Below are positions 7,557 through 15,697 of a DNA stretch of 22,884 nt, in pieces; position 1 is the stretch's first letter; each line of letters begins with the position of its first letter. Origin of the DNA: Candidatus Gerdarchaeota archaeon (GTDB taxonomy: Archaea; Asgardarchaeota; Heimdallarchaeia; JABLTI01); contig JAEORJ010000023.1 of NCBI GenBank assembly GCA_016840945.1, positions 1 through 22,884 on the forward strand, read 5' to 3'. The translations under genes were made by a program, and so were the position numbers. The notes beneath the pieces were generated by a model. The model saw only the letters and a list, made by a program, of their open reading frames with translations, searched no databases and was not told the origin of the DNA.

Positions 7557-7727
7557 GCCAAATCTCCATTTCCTGCACTAGCAAGAAATTTAGAGTTGTA
7601 GATTAATTTTGAATAAGAGAATATATACTTTTTGGATACTTTAAGAGATTGTTTATATTTTAAAATAGCTTATTTTTAATTTAGCAAATATCTTATTAAT
7701 TAAACCTTTTTTTAAGGGTAACAAACC

Positions 7728-7770
7728 GTTCATGAACTGTTCAGCAATTTCTGGACTGTTAAACGATTAA
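7728..7770. promoter_or_regulatory. Inverted-repeat cluster upstream of the surface-protein gene
   Basis: GTTCATGAAC (7728-7737) is a perfect 10-base palindrome. It overlaps GAACTGTTC (7734-7742). About 12 bases further on is a related half-site, GGACTGTTAAAC. Such arrays can be operators for dimeric regulators or part of the mutL transcript end. It sits about 215 bases from the surface-protein start and 20 bases past the mutL stop. Its function is unknown. Confidence 0.35.
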
Positions 7771-7789
7771 TTAACTTTTTTTCGCTATT

Positions 7790-9610
7790 TTATACTATTC
7801 TACCGAATTCTTTCTCTAAATCTTTTGCAGAAATTCGTATTATTGTCGGTCTGCCATGAGGGCAGGTGAATGGTCTTTCGCAATTTTTTAATTGAGAGAG
7901 GATTCTCATTGATTTTTCAAGTGTTACTACATCCCCTCCTCTCACTACTGAATGGCAAGCCATTGTTTTTAGAATGACATCAATGCGATCATTAACATCA
8001 GTTATTTGTTTTAATTCCCTCTGCATTTCATCAAAGAAATCTCTTATATCAGCTTCGGTTCGCAGTAAATTCATCATTACAGGCAATCTTCTTATTATGT
8101 ATGTATTTCCCCCAAATTTTTCTAATTGTATGCCAATTTCAGAAAGCAGGGGCAGGTAATCTTGTAGAAAAGAGATTTGTTCAAGTGAAAGTGTAAATGT
8201 TATGGGAGCTAATAATTCTTGTAATTCAATTTTCGATTGGTGATATTGATTCAATAATTCTTCATATCTAATACGTTCATGAGCTGCATGAATATCAACT
8301 ATTGCTATACCATCATTTGATTCACATAAAATATAAAGGTTCAAAGCTTGTCCTAAAGGTTTAATCCAAAAGGAATCTGATAAAATTAAAACACGAGATT
8401 CCAAAGCGCCTTTGTTTGTAAAGGTTAATTGTTTGGAGGAGAAATCCTCGATAAATGATTCTAATGTCCCATCATTTAATTCTTGTATTGAGTCAGTTGA
8501 TCCTGCTGCAACTATTTGTATTGGTTCAGAGCTATCAAAACGTAATATTGATTGCTCTGGTATGTCTTTGGTTTCACTTTTTTGCATCAGTCGGCCATCT
8601 TTTCGCCAGAGGTCAGTGCTCTCTAAAGTTTGTTTAATTGCTAAAGTGATTATTTCTGAAATGCTATTAGCATCATCAAATCTTATTTCTCTTTTAGTAG
8701 GATGAATATTAACATCAATTTTTGAACTATTAATTTCTAAATTTAAGAGAACTACAGGATATCTGTTTTTCATAAGTAATGTTTTATACGCTGCTTCTAC
8801 AGCTTCAGATAATAAGGTGTTTTTTATAAATCGCTTATTAACATAAAAAATCTCTAACTCTCGAGATGAGCGCGATAATTCAGGTTGAGATGCAAAGCCA
8901 TAAATTTTTACTAGTTCATTTTCAAATTCTACAGGGATTAATTTCTTAGCTAAGTCTACACCAAAAACAGCAATAATAGGATCTAATTTATTTTTGCTTG
9001 CTGGGCTGTTTAATAATTCTGAATTATTATGATTTAAGACAAAATGAATATTTGATCTGATTAATGCTTGCCTAGTAACAATTTCAATTATATGGCCTAA
9101 CTCAGTTGTTTTTGATTTCAAGAATTTCTTTCTAGCTGGCACATTAAAAAATAGATTTTTTACAGTTATTGTTGTTCCAGGTGCACATTCTCTCTTTTCA
9201 ATAACCTCGAGTGTACCACCTTTAACTTTAACATAAGTACCAAGCTTATCCTCTTTTCTTCTTGTAAGAATTTCAAACATTGATACTGCAGAGATGCTTG
9301 CTAATGCTTCGCCTCTAAAACCCAAAGAAATAATATTATCTAAATCTTCAACAGCTAACAATTTACTTGTTGTATGTGATTTCCAAGCTATAGTAGCATC
9401 TTCAGCACTCATGCCTACGCCATTATCAATAACTCGTATTTCATCCAAACCACAATTTTTTATTTGAATGGTAATCATAGACGCTTGAGCATCAATTGAA
9501 TTCTCAACTAGTTCTTTTATAACTGAAGCAGGACGTTCAACAACTTCTCCAGCAGCAATTTTATTTATTGTTTTTTGATCAAGCTGAATTATGGTTTGAC
9601 TTGGAAGCAT
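7790..9610 (-). CDS. mutL: DNA mismatch repair protein MutL with endonuclease motifs
   Basis: MutL couples mismatch recognition by MutS to strand incision. The N-terminal GHKL ATPase is complete: ELVENSIDA (33-41, with catalytic E33 and Mg-binding N37), DNGVGM (62-67) and GFRGEAL (97-103), followed by the second ATPase-domain lobe (VKNLFFNVPARKKFLK). A variable linker covers about 340-410. The C-terminal domain has the zinc-dependent nuclease signature found in MutL of species without MutH: D439-I-H-A-x2-E-x4-E, then ACHSV (551-555) and CPHGRP (583-588). The only deviation is Ile for Gln in the first motif. Length (606) is typical. ATG at 9610 has an AGGTTGGG-like site upstream. mutS lies about 1.2 kb away on the same strand, with a plus-strand transporter gene between them. 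Confidence 0.96.
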   Translation of the reverse strand: MLPSQTIIQLDQKTINKIAAGEVVERPASVIKELVENSIDAQASMITIQIKNCGLDEIRVIDNGVGMSAEDATIAWKSHTTSKLLAVEDLDNIISLGFRGEALASISAVSMFEILTRRKEDKLGTYVKVKGGTLEVIEKRECAPGTTITVKNLFFNVPARKKFLKSKTTELGHIIEIVTRQALIRSNIHFVLNHNNSELLNSPASKNKLDPIIAVFGVDLAKKLIPVEFENELVKIYGFASQPELSRSSRELEIFYVNKRFIKNTLLSEAVEAAYKTLLMKNRYPVVLLNLEINSSKIDVNIHPTKREIRFDDANSISEIITLAIKQTLESTDLWRKDGRLMQKSETKDIPEQSILRFDSSEPIQIVAAGSTDSIQELNDGTLESFIEDFSSKQLTFTNKGALESRVLILSDSFWIKPLGQALNLYILCESNDGIAIVDIHAAHERIRYEELLNQYHQSKIELQELLAPITFTLSLEQISFLQDYLPLLSEIGIQLEKFGGNTYIIRRLPVMMNLLRTEADIRDFFDEMQRELKQITDVNDRIDVILKTMACHSVVRGGDVVTLEKSMRILSQLKNCERPFTCPHGRPTIIRISAKDLEKEFGRIV

Positions 9611-9714
9611 GATTTACCCAACCTATTATTGCTGGCTGATAAAGTGTGAAAGGATGTTCCTATTAAAACCTTCTTTTCTAGTTACAGAATAATTCACCCT
9701 TAACAATATTAAAA

Positions 9715-9733
9715 TACTTATAAGAATATAAAA
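9715..9733 (+). promoter_or_regulatory. TATA-box of the NIPA-like transporter gene
   Basis: TACTTATAAGAATATAAAA lies about 50 bases before the ATG at 9778. A start about 25 bases downstream leaves a leader of about 23 bases containing GGAGAT (9767-9772) as the ribosome site. Confidence 0.5.
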
Positions 9734-9777
9734 CTCAAGTTTACAATTCAAAGCGGTCTACTTTCTGGAGATATTTA

Positions 9778-10806
9778 ATGTCATATCATACTGCCATTGC
9801 TATAATATTAGGTATTATTTCCTATTCTATGTTGAATATTGGTATGGGATTACAAAAGAAAGGAGCAGCTATGCTTCCAAAGATAGAGCAACAATCAGTT
9901 TGGAAGAATCTTAGAAATTTCTTCACTAATAAAACCTGGTTGATAGGATTTGCATTGGTACAAATTCAATGGGCGTTTCTTTCAATAGCTTTGGATTTAA
10001 CAAAAGTATCTATTATTACACCATTAATGAGCATTGGAATGGTTACTTTAGTTATTTTCTCTTATTTCTATCTAAAAGAACCAATTTCCAAAATTGAAAT
10101 TGGTGGAATATTAGCCATAATAACAGGCATAGTAGTTTTAGGGGCAACGAACAATGGTGATGATACTCCTTATAATTTAGATTTTATTTTTGAACGCATG
10201 GGTTCCTTAGGAGCAATCATTTTTCTTACAATAGCCTTTGTCATATCAATTATTTTTATACTAGCTAGCTCTTTAAGGAAATTTAAGAATGCCGATGTGT
10301 TGTTCAGTTTCGCAGCAGGAATAACTGATGCTTTAGGAGCTATCTTTCTCAGAGCTTACATGGCTGGGGCGCAAATTGGCGATAGAAGTGTAATAGCTGC
10401 TTCAGCTAAACTTTGGGGTTGGTGGGTGATTTTCGTTTTTATGGTCACACTCAATGCTACAGCTACAATTTATTTGCAGGTAGCTTATCAAAGAGGGAAG
10501 GCTGTGATTGTTGCGCCTATTTTTGCTGTTCTTGCAATGATAACTCCTGTTTTTGGTGGTATAATAATATTCAATGAATGGCAATATTTCGTTGATAATC
10601 AAATGTACGGTGTTATTGCAGGAAAAATCGTAGCTTTAGTAATTGTTTCACTAGGAGCGATAGTACTATCAGTTAATAGTGCTAGAAGAAGAAGATTTGA
10701 TAAAAGTAATGAAGAAGAGTTACAAGAACCCATCATAGAAAATGCTGAGAGCACAAAAGCAATAGTTGTAGAAAATGAATCAACACAACAAATGACAGCT
10801 GATTGA
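9778..10806 (+). CDS. NIPA/EamA-type multi-pass membrane transporter (DMT superfamily)
   Basis: A 342-residue membrane protein with about nine or ten hydrophobic helices in two repeats and a short polar cytoplasmic tail (from about 300). The first helix and loop (ILGIISYSMLNIGMGLQKKG) and the helix after it (IGFALVQIQWAFLSIALDLT) resemble the NIPA/DUF803 branch of the drug/metabolite transporter superfamily, in which some eukaryotic members carry magnesium. The second half (IFVFMVTLNATATIYLQVAY, then GGIIIFNEW) is also EamA-like. The substrate cannot be deduced. The TATA-box, GGAGAT ribosome site and ATG are well spaced. It lies divergent from mutL and convergent with mutS, with 18 bases between stops, so it is an independent unit inside the mismatch repair locus. 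Confidence 0.8.
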   Translation: MSYHTAIAIILGIISYSMLNIGMGLQKKGAAMLPKIEQQSVWKNLRNFFTNKTWLIGFALVQIQWAFLSIALDLTKVSIITPLMSIGMVTLVIFSYFYLKEPISKIEIGGILAIITGIVVLGATNNGDDTPYNLDFIFERMGSLGAIIFLTIAFVISIIFILASSLRKFKNADVLFSFAAGITDALGAIFLRAYMAGAQIGDRSVIAASAKLWGWWVIFVFMVTLNATATIYLQVAYQRGKAVIVAPIFAVLAMITPVFGGIIIFNEWQYFVDNQMYGVIAGKIVALVIVSLGAIVLSVNSARRRRFDKSNEEELQEPIIENAESTKAIVVENESTQQMTAD

Positions 10807-10824
10807 AAATACTCCAATGATTAT

Positions 10825-13524
10825 TTATTTTATTGTTTTATAGCTATCATGAATGCGTTTTTTAATAGCATTTAATTTATTGAGAGCTTCAATAGGCGTT
10901 AAATGATCGATGTCCATCTCAATTAATTCCAAAATTACTTCCTCATTTATTCTGTCTTTTTCATCTCTTTCGGATTGATTGAAGATACTTTGAGTAAGAG
11001 CTAATGTATTAATATTTTCAACTGATTCGTTAGCTACATGCCCAAAAAGATTAGTTTGTATTGATTTACTATTTAATTTCTCATTGATGTCTTGTTTACC
11101 TGTGTTATTTGCTGTTTGAAGTTCCAAATAATGCAATATTTCTTTAGCGCGGCTAATAACAACATCAGGCATACCTGATAATTTCGCGACCTGAATGCCA
11201 TAGCTTTTATCAGTGCCACCTTTCTTAATCTTGTAGAGAAAATGAATATGATCTTCTTTCTTTTCAACTTCGATATGATAGTTTTTCACACCATCTAGGT
11301 ATTGCTCCAAATCTATGAGTTGGTGATAATGGGTTGCAAATAGTGTTTTTGCGCCTAGTGATTTTGAATTATGAATATATTCAGCAACAGCCCAAGCTAT
11401 GCTTAAACCATCAAAAGTAGATGTCCCTCGTCCTATTTCATCTAGTATTATCAAACTTCTATTTGTAGCATTATTCAAGATATTAGCTGTTTCATTCATT
11501 TCCACAAGAAAAGTTGACAAACCTTTTGAAATATCATCTGATGCACCTATACGGGTGAAAATTCTATCAACTATACCAATTGTTGCTTTTGCTGCTGGAA
11601 CAAAAGAACCCATTTGAGCCATTAATGTGAGTAACGCAACTTGTCTGATATAAGTTGATTTCCCGCTCATGTTTGGTCCAGTAATAATTAGTAATTGATC
11701 CGTTTTATTATCCATTAGAGTGTTGTTTGGAATAAAGGAATGATCAATAAGCATTTTTTCAACAACTGGATGTCTTCCATCAGTGACGTCAATCTTTAGT
11801 GAGTTGTTTACTATTGGTCGAGTATAATTATTGTTTCGAGCAATTTCAGCAAAGGTTGTTAAGCAATCAAGTTCAGCAATCAATTCAGCATTCTGAAGGA
11901 TTTTTGAAATTTCTTGGTGAACTTCATCGCGCATTTCACAGAATAGCTTATACTCTAAATCATTTATCTGTTCTTTAGCAGTAAGAATTTTAGCTTCATA
12001 TTCTTTTAAATCAGGAGTGATATAGCGGTTCCCAGAAGTAACCTCTTGTTTTGGAACATAATAATCAGGCACTAAATTCAAATAATTTTTACCAATTTGC
12101 AAATAATAACCTAAGACACGGTTGTATTCAACTCTTAAGGATTTGATTCCTGTCTTGGTCTTTTCTTCGAGTTCATAATTGATAATCCATTTACGTCCGC
12201 CTTCAGAGATTTCACGTAACTCATCTAATTCCTTATTATAACCCGTTTTTATCATTGAGCCTTCTTTTAAAGTAGCTGCAGGTGATTCCTTTATAGCTGA
12301 TTCTATTTGCTTAATTAATGGTGTTAAGTCATGAAGTTCCTTTAGAATAACTTTAATGGCAGCTGAACTCATTTTATTAAGTAACTTAACAATATCAGGT
12401 ATTACTTTAAGGGAATTTTTAATTGAAATAATATCTCGGGCGTTTGCTCTTCTTAATGAAACTTGGCTAGCCAACCTTTCAAGGTCTTGTATTGATTTTA
12501 ATGTTGAACGTAAATCTTCTCTTGCAAAAGAGTTTTCTACGAACTCCTCTACAGAATCTAATCGTTCATTTATTCTTTTAGGATCTAGCATTGGTCTTCT
12601 TAAGGCTCTTCGAATGTAGCGACTACCCATTGAGGTGATGCTTTTATCGAGGATTTCTATTAAGGTTCCTTTAGAAGTATTATCTCTAACATTTTTTATT
12701 AACTCCAAGCTTCTAAAAGATGTAGGGTCAATAATCATACAACCTTTTGTGGAATATAATGATAAAGTGCGAATATTTTCTAATTTTGATTTTTGAGTTT
12801 CCATAAGATAATCCAATAATGCGCCTGCAGCAGCTATTGCAAGGGGATTGTCTTCACAACCAAAACCTTCAAGTGATTTAACATTAAAATGCTCTGTTAA
12901 AAGTTGATATGCATTTTCATTGGAAAATCGGTATGATTCTAAAGTGGAAACCATAACATCTTCAAGATGAGTTTTAATTAAAGGATGTAAATCACTTTTC
13001 TCTGAAACCAAATATTCAGTAGGAGATATTCTATTCAACTCAATTAATAACTCTTCTAATGCCTCTTTGCCATTGAAAGTAGTTACTTTAAATTCACCAG
13101 TTGAAACATCAGCGATAGCCAAACCATAATCGGGCCCTTTCTTTGTTATAGCTATGATATAGTTATTTTCGGAAGATTCTAACATAGCACAATCAGTTAA
13201 AGTACCAGGGGTAAGAATACGGGTAACCCCTCTTTTTACTATCCCCTTAGCTTCACTGGCATCCTCAAGTTGATCAACAACAACCACTTTATAACCATGC
13301 TTCACCAAAGTGCTCATATAAGCATCAATGGCTTTTACTGGGACACCTGCAAGAGGTTCACCTGCACGAGAAGTAAGTGTTATACCAAGAATTTTCGCAC
13401 CAAGTTTAGCATCATCCCCAAAAAGTTCAAAAAAATCCCCTACACGAAATAATATCAAGCAATCAGGATATTTTCGCTTAAATTGTCGATGTTGGCGCAT
13501 CATTGGTGTGTTTTTAGATGACAA
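10825..13524 (-). CDS. mutS: DNA mismatch repair protein MutS
   Basis: Recognises base mismatches and small loops and passes the signal to MutL. Full bacterial MutS1 layout: the mismatch-binding domain starts at TPMMRQHRQFKRKYP, with the F-x-E motif at F31-F32-E33 (the Phe stacks on the mismatch). Then come the connector, core and clamp domains. The ATPase has Walker A GPNMSGKST (616-624), Walker B LIILDEIGRGTSTFDG (around 690-705) and ATHYHQL. The C-terminal dimer/tetramer helix (LTPIEALNKLNAIKKR) is also present. Length 899 is normal (E. coli 853). The start is a TTG at 13524 with GAGGGG 9 bases upstream; no earlier good start exists. It looks like bacterial MutS1 rather than archaeal MutS4/5-type proteins, as expected if the pair came from bacteria. 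Confidence 0.97.
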   Translation of the reverse strand: MSSKNTPMMRQHRQFKRKYPDCLILFRVGDFFELFGDDAKLGAKILGITLTSRAGEPLAGVPVKAIDAYMSTLVKHGYKVVVVDQLEDASEAKGIVKRGVTRILTPGTLTDCAMLESSENNYIIAITKKGPDYGLAIADVSTGEFKVTTFNGKEALEELLIELNRISPTEYLVSEKSDLHPLIKTHLEDVMVSTLESYRFSNENAYQLLTEHFNVKSLEGFGCEDNPLAIAAAGALLDYLMETQKSKLENIRTLSLYSTKGCMIIDPTSFRSLELIKNVRDNTSKGTLIEILDKSITSMGSRYIRRALRRPMLDPKRINERLDSVEEFVENSFAREDLRSTLKSIQDLERLASQVSLRRANARDIISIKNSLKVIPDIVKLLNKMSSAAIKVILKELHDLTPLIKQIESAIKESPAATLKEGSMIKTGYNKELDELREISEGGRKWIINYELEEKTKTGIKSLRVEYNRVLGYYLQIGKNYLNLVPDYYVPKQEVTSGNRYITPDLKEYEAKILTAKEQINDLEYKLFCEMRDEVHQEISKILQNAELIAELDCLTTFAEIARNNNYTRPIVNNSLKIDVTDGRHPVVEKMLIDHSFIPNNTLMDNKTDQLLIITGPNMSGKSTYIRQVALLTLMAQMGSFVPAAKATIGIVDRIFTRIGASDDISKGLSTFLVEMNETANILNNATNRSLIILDEIGRGTSTFDGLSIAWAVAEYIHNSKSLGAKTLFATHYHQLIDLEQYLDGVKNYHIEVEKKEDHIHFLYKIKKGGTDKSYGIQVAKLSGMPDVVISRAKEILHYLELQTANNTGKQDINEKLNSKSIQTNLFGHVANESVENINTLALTQSIFNQSERDEKDRINEEVILELIEMDIDHLTPIEALNKLNAIKKRIHDSYKTIK

Positions 13525-13791
13525 GAATTATCCCCTCATTTAGGTTAGATAACATACATTAATACTTTACTAAATTTTCTAATCAATAATTAATCTGTTG
13601 TTCAATTAAAAATTAATAAATCTTTGATAAAATTAGAAAAAATAACTGCTAATCTAAAAAGGGAAGATTTTTAGAAGTTAAGGACAAAAATACTCAGACA
13701 AATATAATTTATACGCAAAAAAACCAAGAGTAATCAACGATAATTAAATCTAGTATTGATATAAATTTAAATTAGTTATGAGTGAATACTT
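13525..13791. other. AT-rich intergenic region with a perfect hairpin
   Basis: This contains the divergent promoters of mutS and the DUF4332-like gene. A perfect 8-bp inverted repeat, TCTAAAAA (13653-13660) and TTTTTAGA (13668-13675) with the loop GGGAAGA, is present. It could be an operator or just AT-rich chance. I see no other gene or RNA. Confidence 0.35.
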
Positions 13792-14565
13792 ATGATAAAT
13801 TGGGAACTTGTTAAAGAGATAACAATGTGGGATTATGATGTCTTAATCCAAAAAATGATACATGCACTAAGTTACAAGTTTATCAAAAAATATTATAATC
13901 ATAACTTGAATTTCGCTAGAAATTATTCAGCAGCAATTTTTAGTAAACTAGAAGAAAATGCAGAGCAATTATTGACAATTGAAACAACTCTACAAGAATT
14001 ACAAAAAATACGAATGAAAAATTATCTTGAGCTTTTACATACGATTGATACAAAAATTAAATGTGAAGGATTTTTAGCTAAAAATCCGAATATAACTTTC
14101 ATTGATCTTATAATTACATTGAATTTTATTTTCTTACGAGTGTTTCCAACAGCGGTACCTATTAGAGATCTTTTAGATCCCAGCAATGTTACACAGCTTC
14201 AATATTTAGCAACTCTAAAAAAGCAGAATATTATTACTAATTTTGATTTATTAGAAAATGGTTTAACTAAAGCTCTTAGAGCAGATTTATCAGCAAAGAC
14301 CAATATTCCTGATTCATTTATTTATTACTTAGTAAATAACGCTGATCTAAGTCGCTTGCCATATGTACGTTACAAAATCATTGAACATTTGTGTAAAACT
14401 GGGTATTATTGTTTAGAACTAATAGAAAATTCTACAGTAGAAAAAATACAAAATGATTTGATAAACTATTTTAACAAAATCGATAAAGAATTTTCAATAA
14501 GCACAATTAACCTTGAAGAAATCTATCTTCATGCTAAAATCATCCCTAAAATAGTTGAGAGATGA
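13792..14565 (+). CDS. DUF4332-like helix-hairpin-helix protein
   Basis: A 257-residue mostly helical protein. The second half (about 145-250) has two helix-hairpin-helix-like units: LRADLSAKTNIPDSFIYYLV, then NNADLSRLPYVRYKIIEHLC, then TGYYCLELIENSTVEKIQND. This A-D-L-x-R-[LI]-x-x-[VI] arrangement is the DUF4332 pattern, a relative of HhH DNA-binding modules. The first half is a coiled, aromatic helical region (residues 1-110) I do not recognise. No membrane segment is present. Likely a nucleic-acid-associated or scaffold protein, but this is an inference. ATG at 13792 with GAGTGA 6-7 bases before it. Its stop and the GrpB-family stop converge with about 11 bases between them. Confidence 0.55.
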   Translation: MINWELVKEITMWDYDVLIQKMIHALSYKFIKKYYNHNLNFARNYSAAIFSKLEENAEQLLTIETTLQELQKIRMKNYLELLHTIDTKIKCEGFLAKNPNITFIDLIITLNFIFLRVFPTAVPIRDLLDPSNVTQLQYLATLKKQNIITNFDLLENGLTKALRADLSAKTNIPDSFIYYLVNNADLSRLPYVRYKIIEHLCKTGYYCLELIENSTVEKIQNDLINYFNKIDKEFSISTINLEEIYLHAKIIPKIVER

Positions 14566-14576
14566 ACACTAAAATC

Positions 14577-15095
14577 CTAGCCATATTCTAAACGAGCTTC
14601 TTCTTCAACTTTTGTGATGAATTTAGATTTACCTCTGTTATATGCTTCTCTATCATCACGATACTTTTTAGCGAGATTTAATTTTAATTTATTATACTCT
14701 TTAGCTATTTCAGGATGTTGTCGTAAATAATCTCTAAAATTGATATGACGTTTCCAAAAATCCGTTTTTATTTCAACAATGTAAAGATAAATTGTTGTTC
14801 CTTCAATTATTTTATCAAGAGATTTCCGTTCAGGAAAATCTTCTCTCCTTTTAGTGTCATAAAGATAACCTATAGAGCTAAGTAATGCAATGCATTTATC
14901 AGCATCTTTGAAATTTTCAATACCTAACATAATATCAATAATAGGTTTCGCCCCTAAACCAGGTACAGCTGTACTGCCTATATGCTCAATTTGAACAGCT
15001 AAGACACCTAAAGTCTTCTCTAGGAGTAATCTTTCCCTCTCAAATAGTTCAGGCCATTTGGGATTATATTTTTCAATAGTAATAGGAGCTGACAT
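14577..15095 (-). CDS. GrpB/UPF0157-family nucleotidyltransferase-like protein
   Basis: A 172-residue protein with the whole family core: IEKYNPKWPELFERE at the start, EHIGSTAVPGLGAKPIIDIM (37-56) with the G-S and Asp of the nucleotidyltransferase fold, and a C-terminal helical half with FRDYLRQHPEIAKEYNKLK. Known GrpB-type proteins are usually assigned to the polymerase-beta nucleotidyltransferase superfamily; their substrate is generally unknown. A second catalytic carboxylate pair is not obvious, so activity is not certain. ATG at 15095. Two hairpins lie 27-125 bases upstream. Confidence 0.88.
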   Translation of the reverse strand: MSAPITIEKYNPKWPELFERERLLLEKTLGVLAVQIEHIGSTAVPGLGAKPIIDIMLGIENFKDADKCIALLSSIGYLYDTKRREDFPERKSLDKIIEGTTIYLYIVEIKTDFWKRHINFRDYLRQHPEIAKEYNKLKLNLAKKYRDDREAYNRGKSKFITKVEEEARLEYG

Positions 15096-15121
15096 ATGCT
15101 TGAATGCTTAGCAATAATTTA

Positions 15122-15140
15122 TTAGCTTTTCTGAAGCTAA
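15122..15140. repeat. Inverted repeat (hairpin) 5' of the GrpB-family gene
   Basis: TTAGCTT (15122-15128), loop of 5 bases, AAGCTAA (15134-15140): a perfect 7-bp stem. It lies 27-45 bases upstream of the minus-strand start at 15095, within the possible leader. Confidence 0.4.
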
Positions 15141-15190
15141 AGAAGAGATTAATAACTAATTCAAAAATTATTAAGTGAGCGCAAAGTATT

Positions 15191-15218
15191 TTAAAAGAAA
15201 GCAATAAGTTTCTTTTAA
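15191..15218. repeat. Perfect 10-bp inverted repeat between GrpB-family and Zn-ribbon genes
   Basis: TTAAAAGAAA (15191-15200), 8-base loop GCAATAAG, TTTCTTTTAA (15209-15218). It is the strongest symmetric element in this 272-base divergent intergenic region. It is purine/pyrimidine-sided, so it may be an operator or a leader hairpin. Confidence 0.4.
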
Positions 15219-15367
15219 TAAATATACAGATTAGATAATACAAAATTAGAACTCGATTTTAGATTAATCCAAAATAATAACCAAGATTTGTATTATTCTA
15301 ATAAGAGCAAGTCTCAAGAGCCACTAATTTCTGTTTATCCAATTGTATCTAATATAGGTGAAGTTAG

Positions 15368-15550
15368 TTGAGTAATAATAACGATGATAGAGAGCCACGT
15401 GAAATGTTTAAAATTACATGTAGCGAATGTGGACGGGAAGCTGAAGTCCCCTTCAAACCAGATGGGGTAAGACCAGTGTATTGCCAGGATTGTTATAAGA
15501 GTAAACGAAAACCAAGAGGAAAGCGTAATTTCAGACCGCGCCAACAATAG
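15368..15550 (+). CDS. CxxC/CxxC zinc-binding mini-protein
   Basis: A 60-residue protein starting at a TTG (15368) with AGGTGA 7 bases upstream. Two knuckles, C18-x2-C21 and C39-x2-C42, with RPVYCQDCYKSKRK, form a zinc ribbon. The tail is strongly basic (KPRGKRNFRPRQQ), which suggests nucleic-acid or ribosome contact. Small proteins with CSECG...RPVYCxxC are common in archaea and in some bacteria. The function of this one is not known. Confidence 0.8.
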   Translation: MSNNNDDREPREMFKITCSECGREAEVPFKPDGVRPVYCQDCYKSKRKPRGKRNFRPRQQ

Positions 15551-15697
15551 GCTTGCTTTTTAGTCAGTTATTGATAAAATGGTTAGAATAATAACCACCT
15601 TTTTTTAATTATCTTTTTTTTATTTTTCAATCATCTATGTTTAGTGTTTTTTAGCTAATATTTTTATCATTATTAATAATTATACTAATTGATTTAG

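Noticed and set aside
8412..8705. Plus-strand ORF inside mutL
   Set aside because: Antisense to the mutL linker region; no family features.
10807..10824. Terminator between the NIPA-like gene and mutS
   Set aside because: The gap is just 18 bases and has no inverted repeat.
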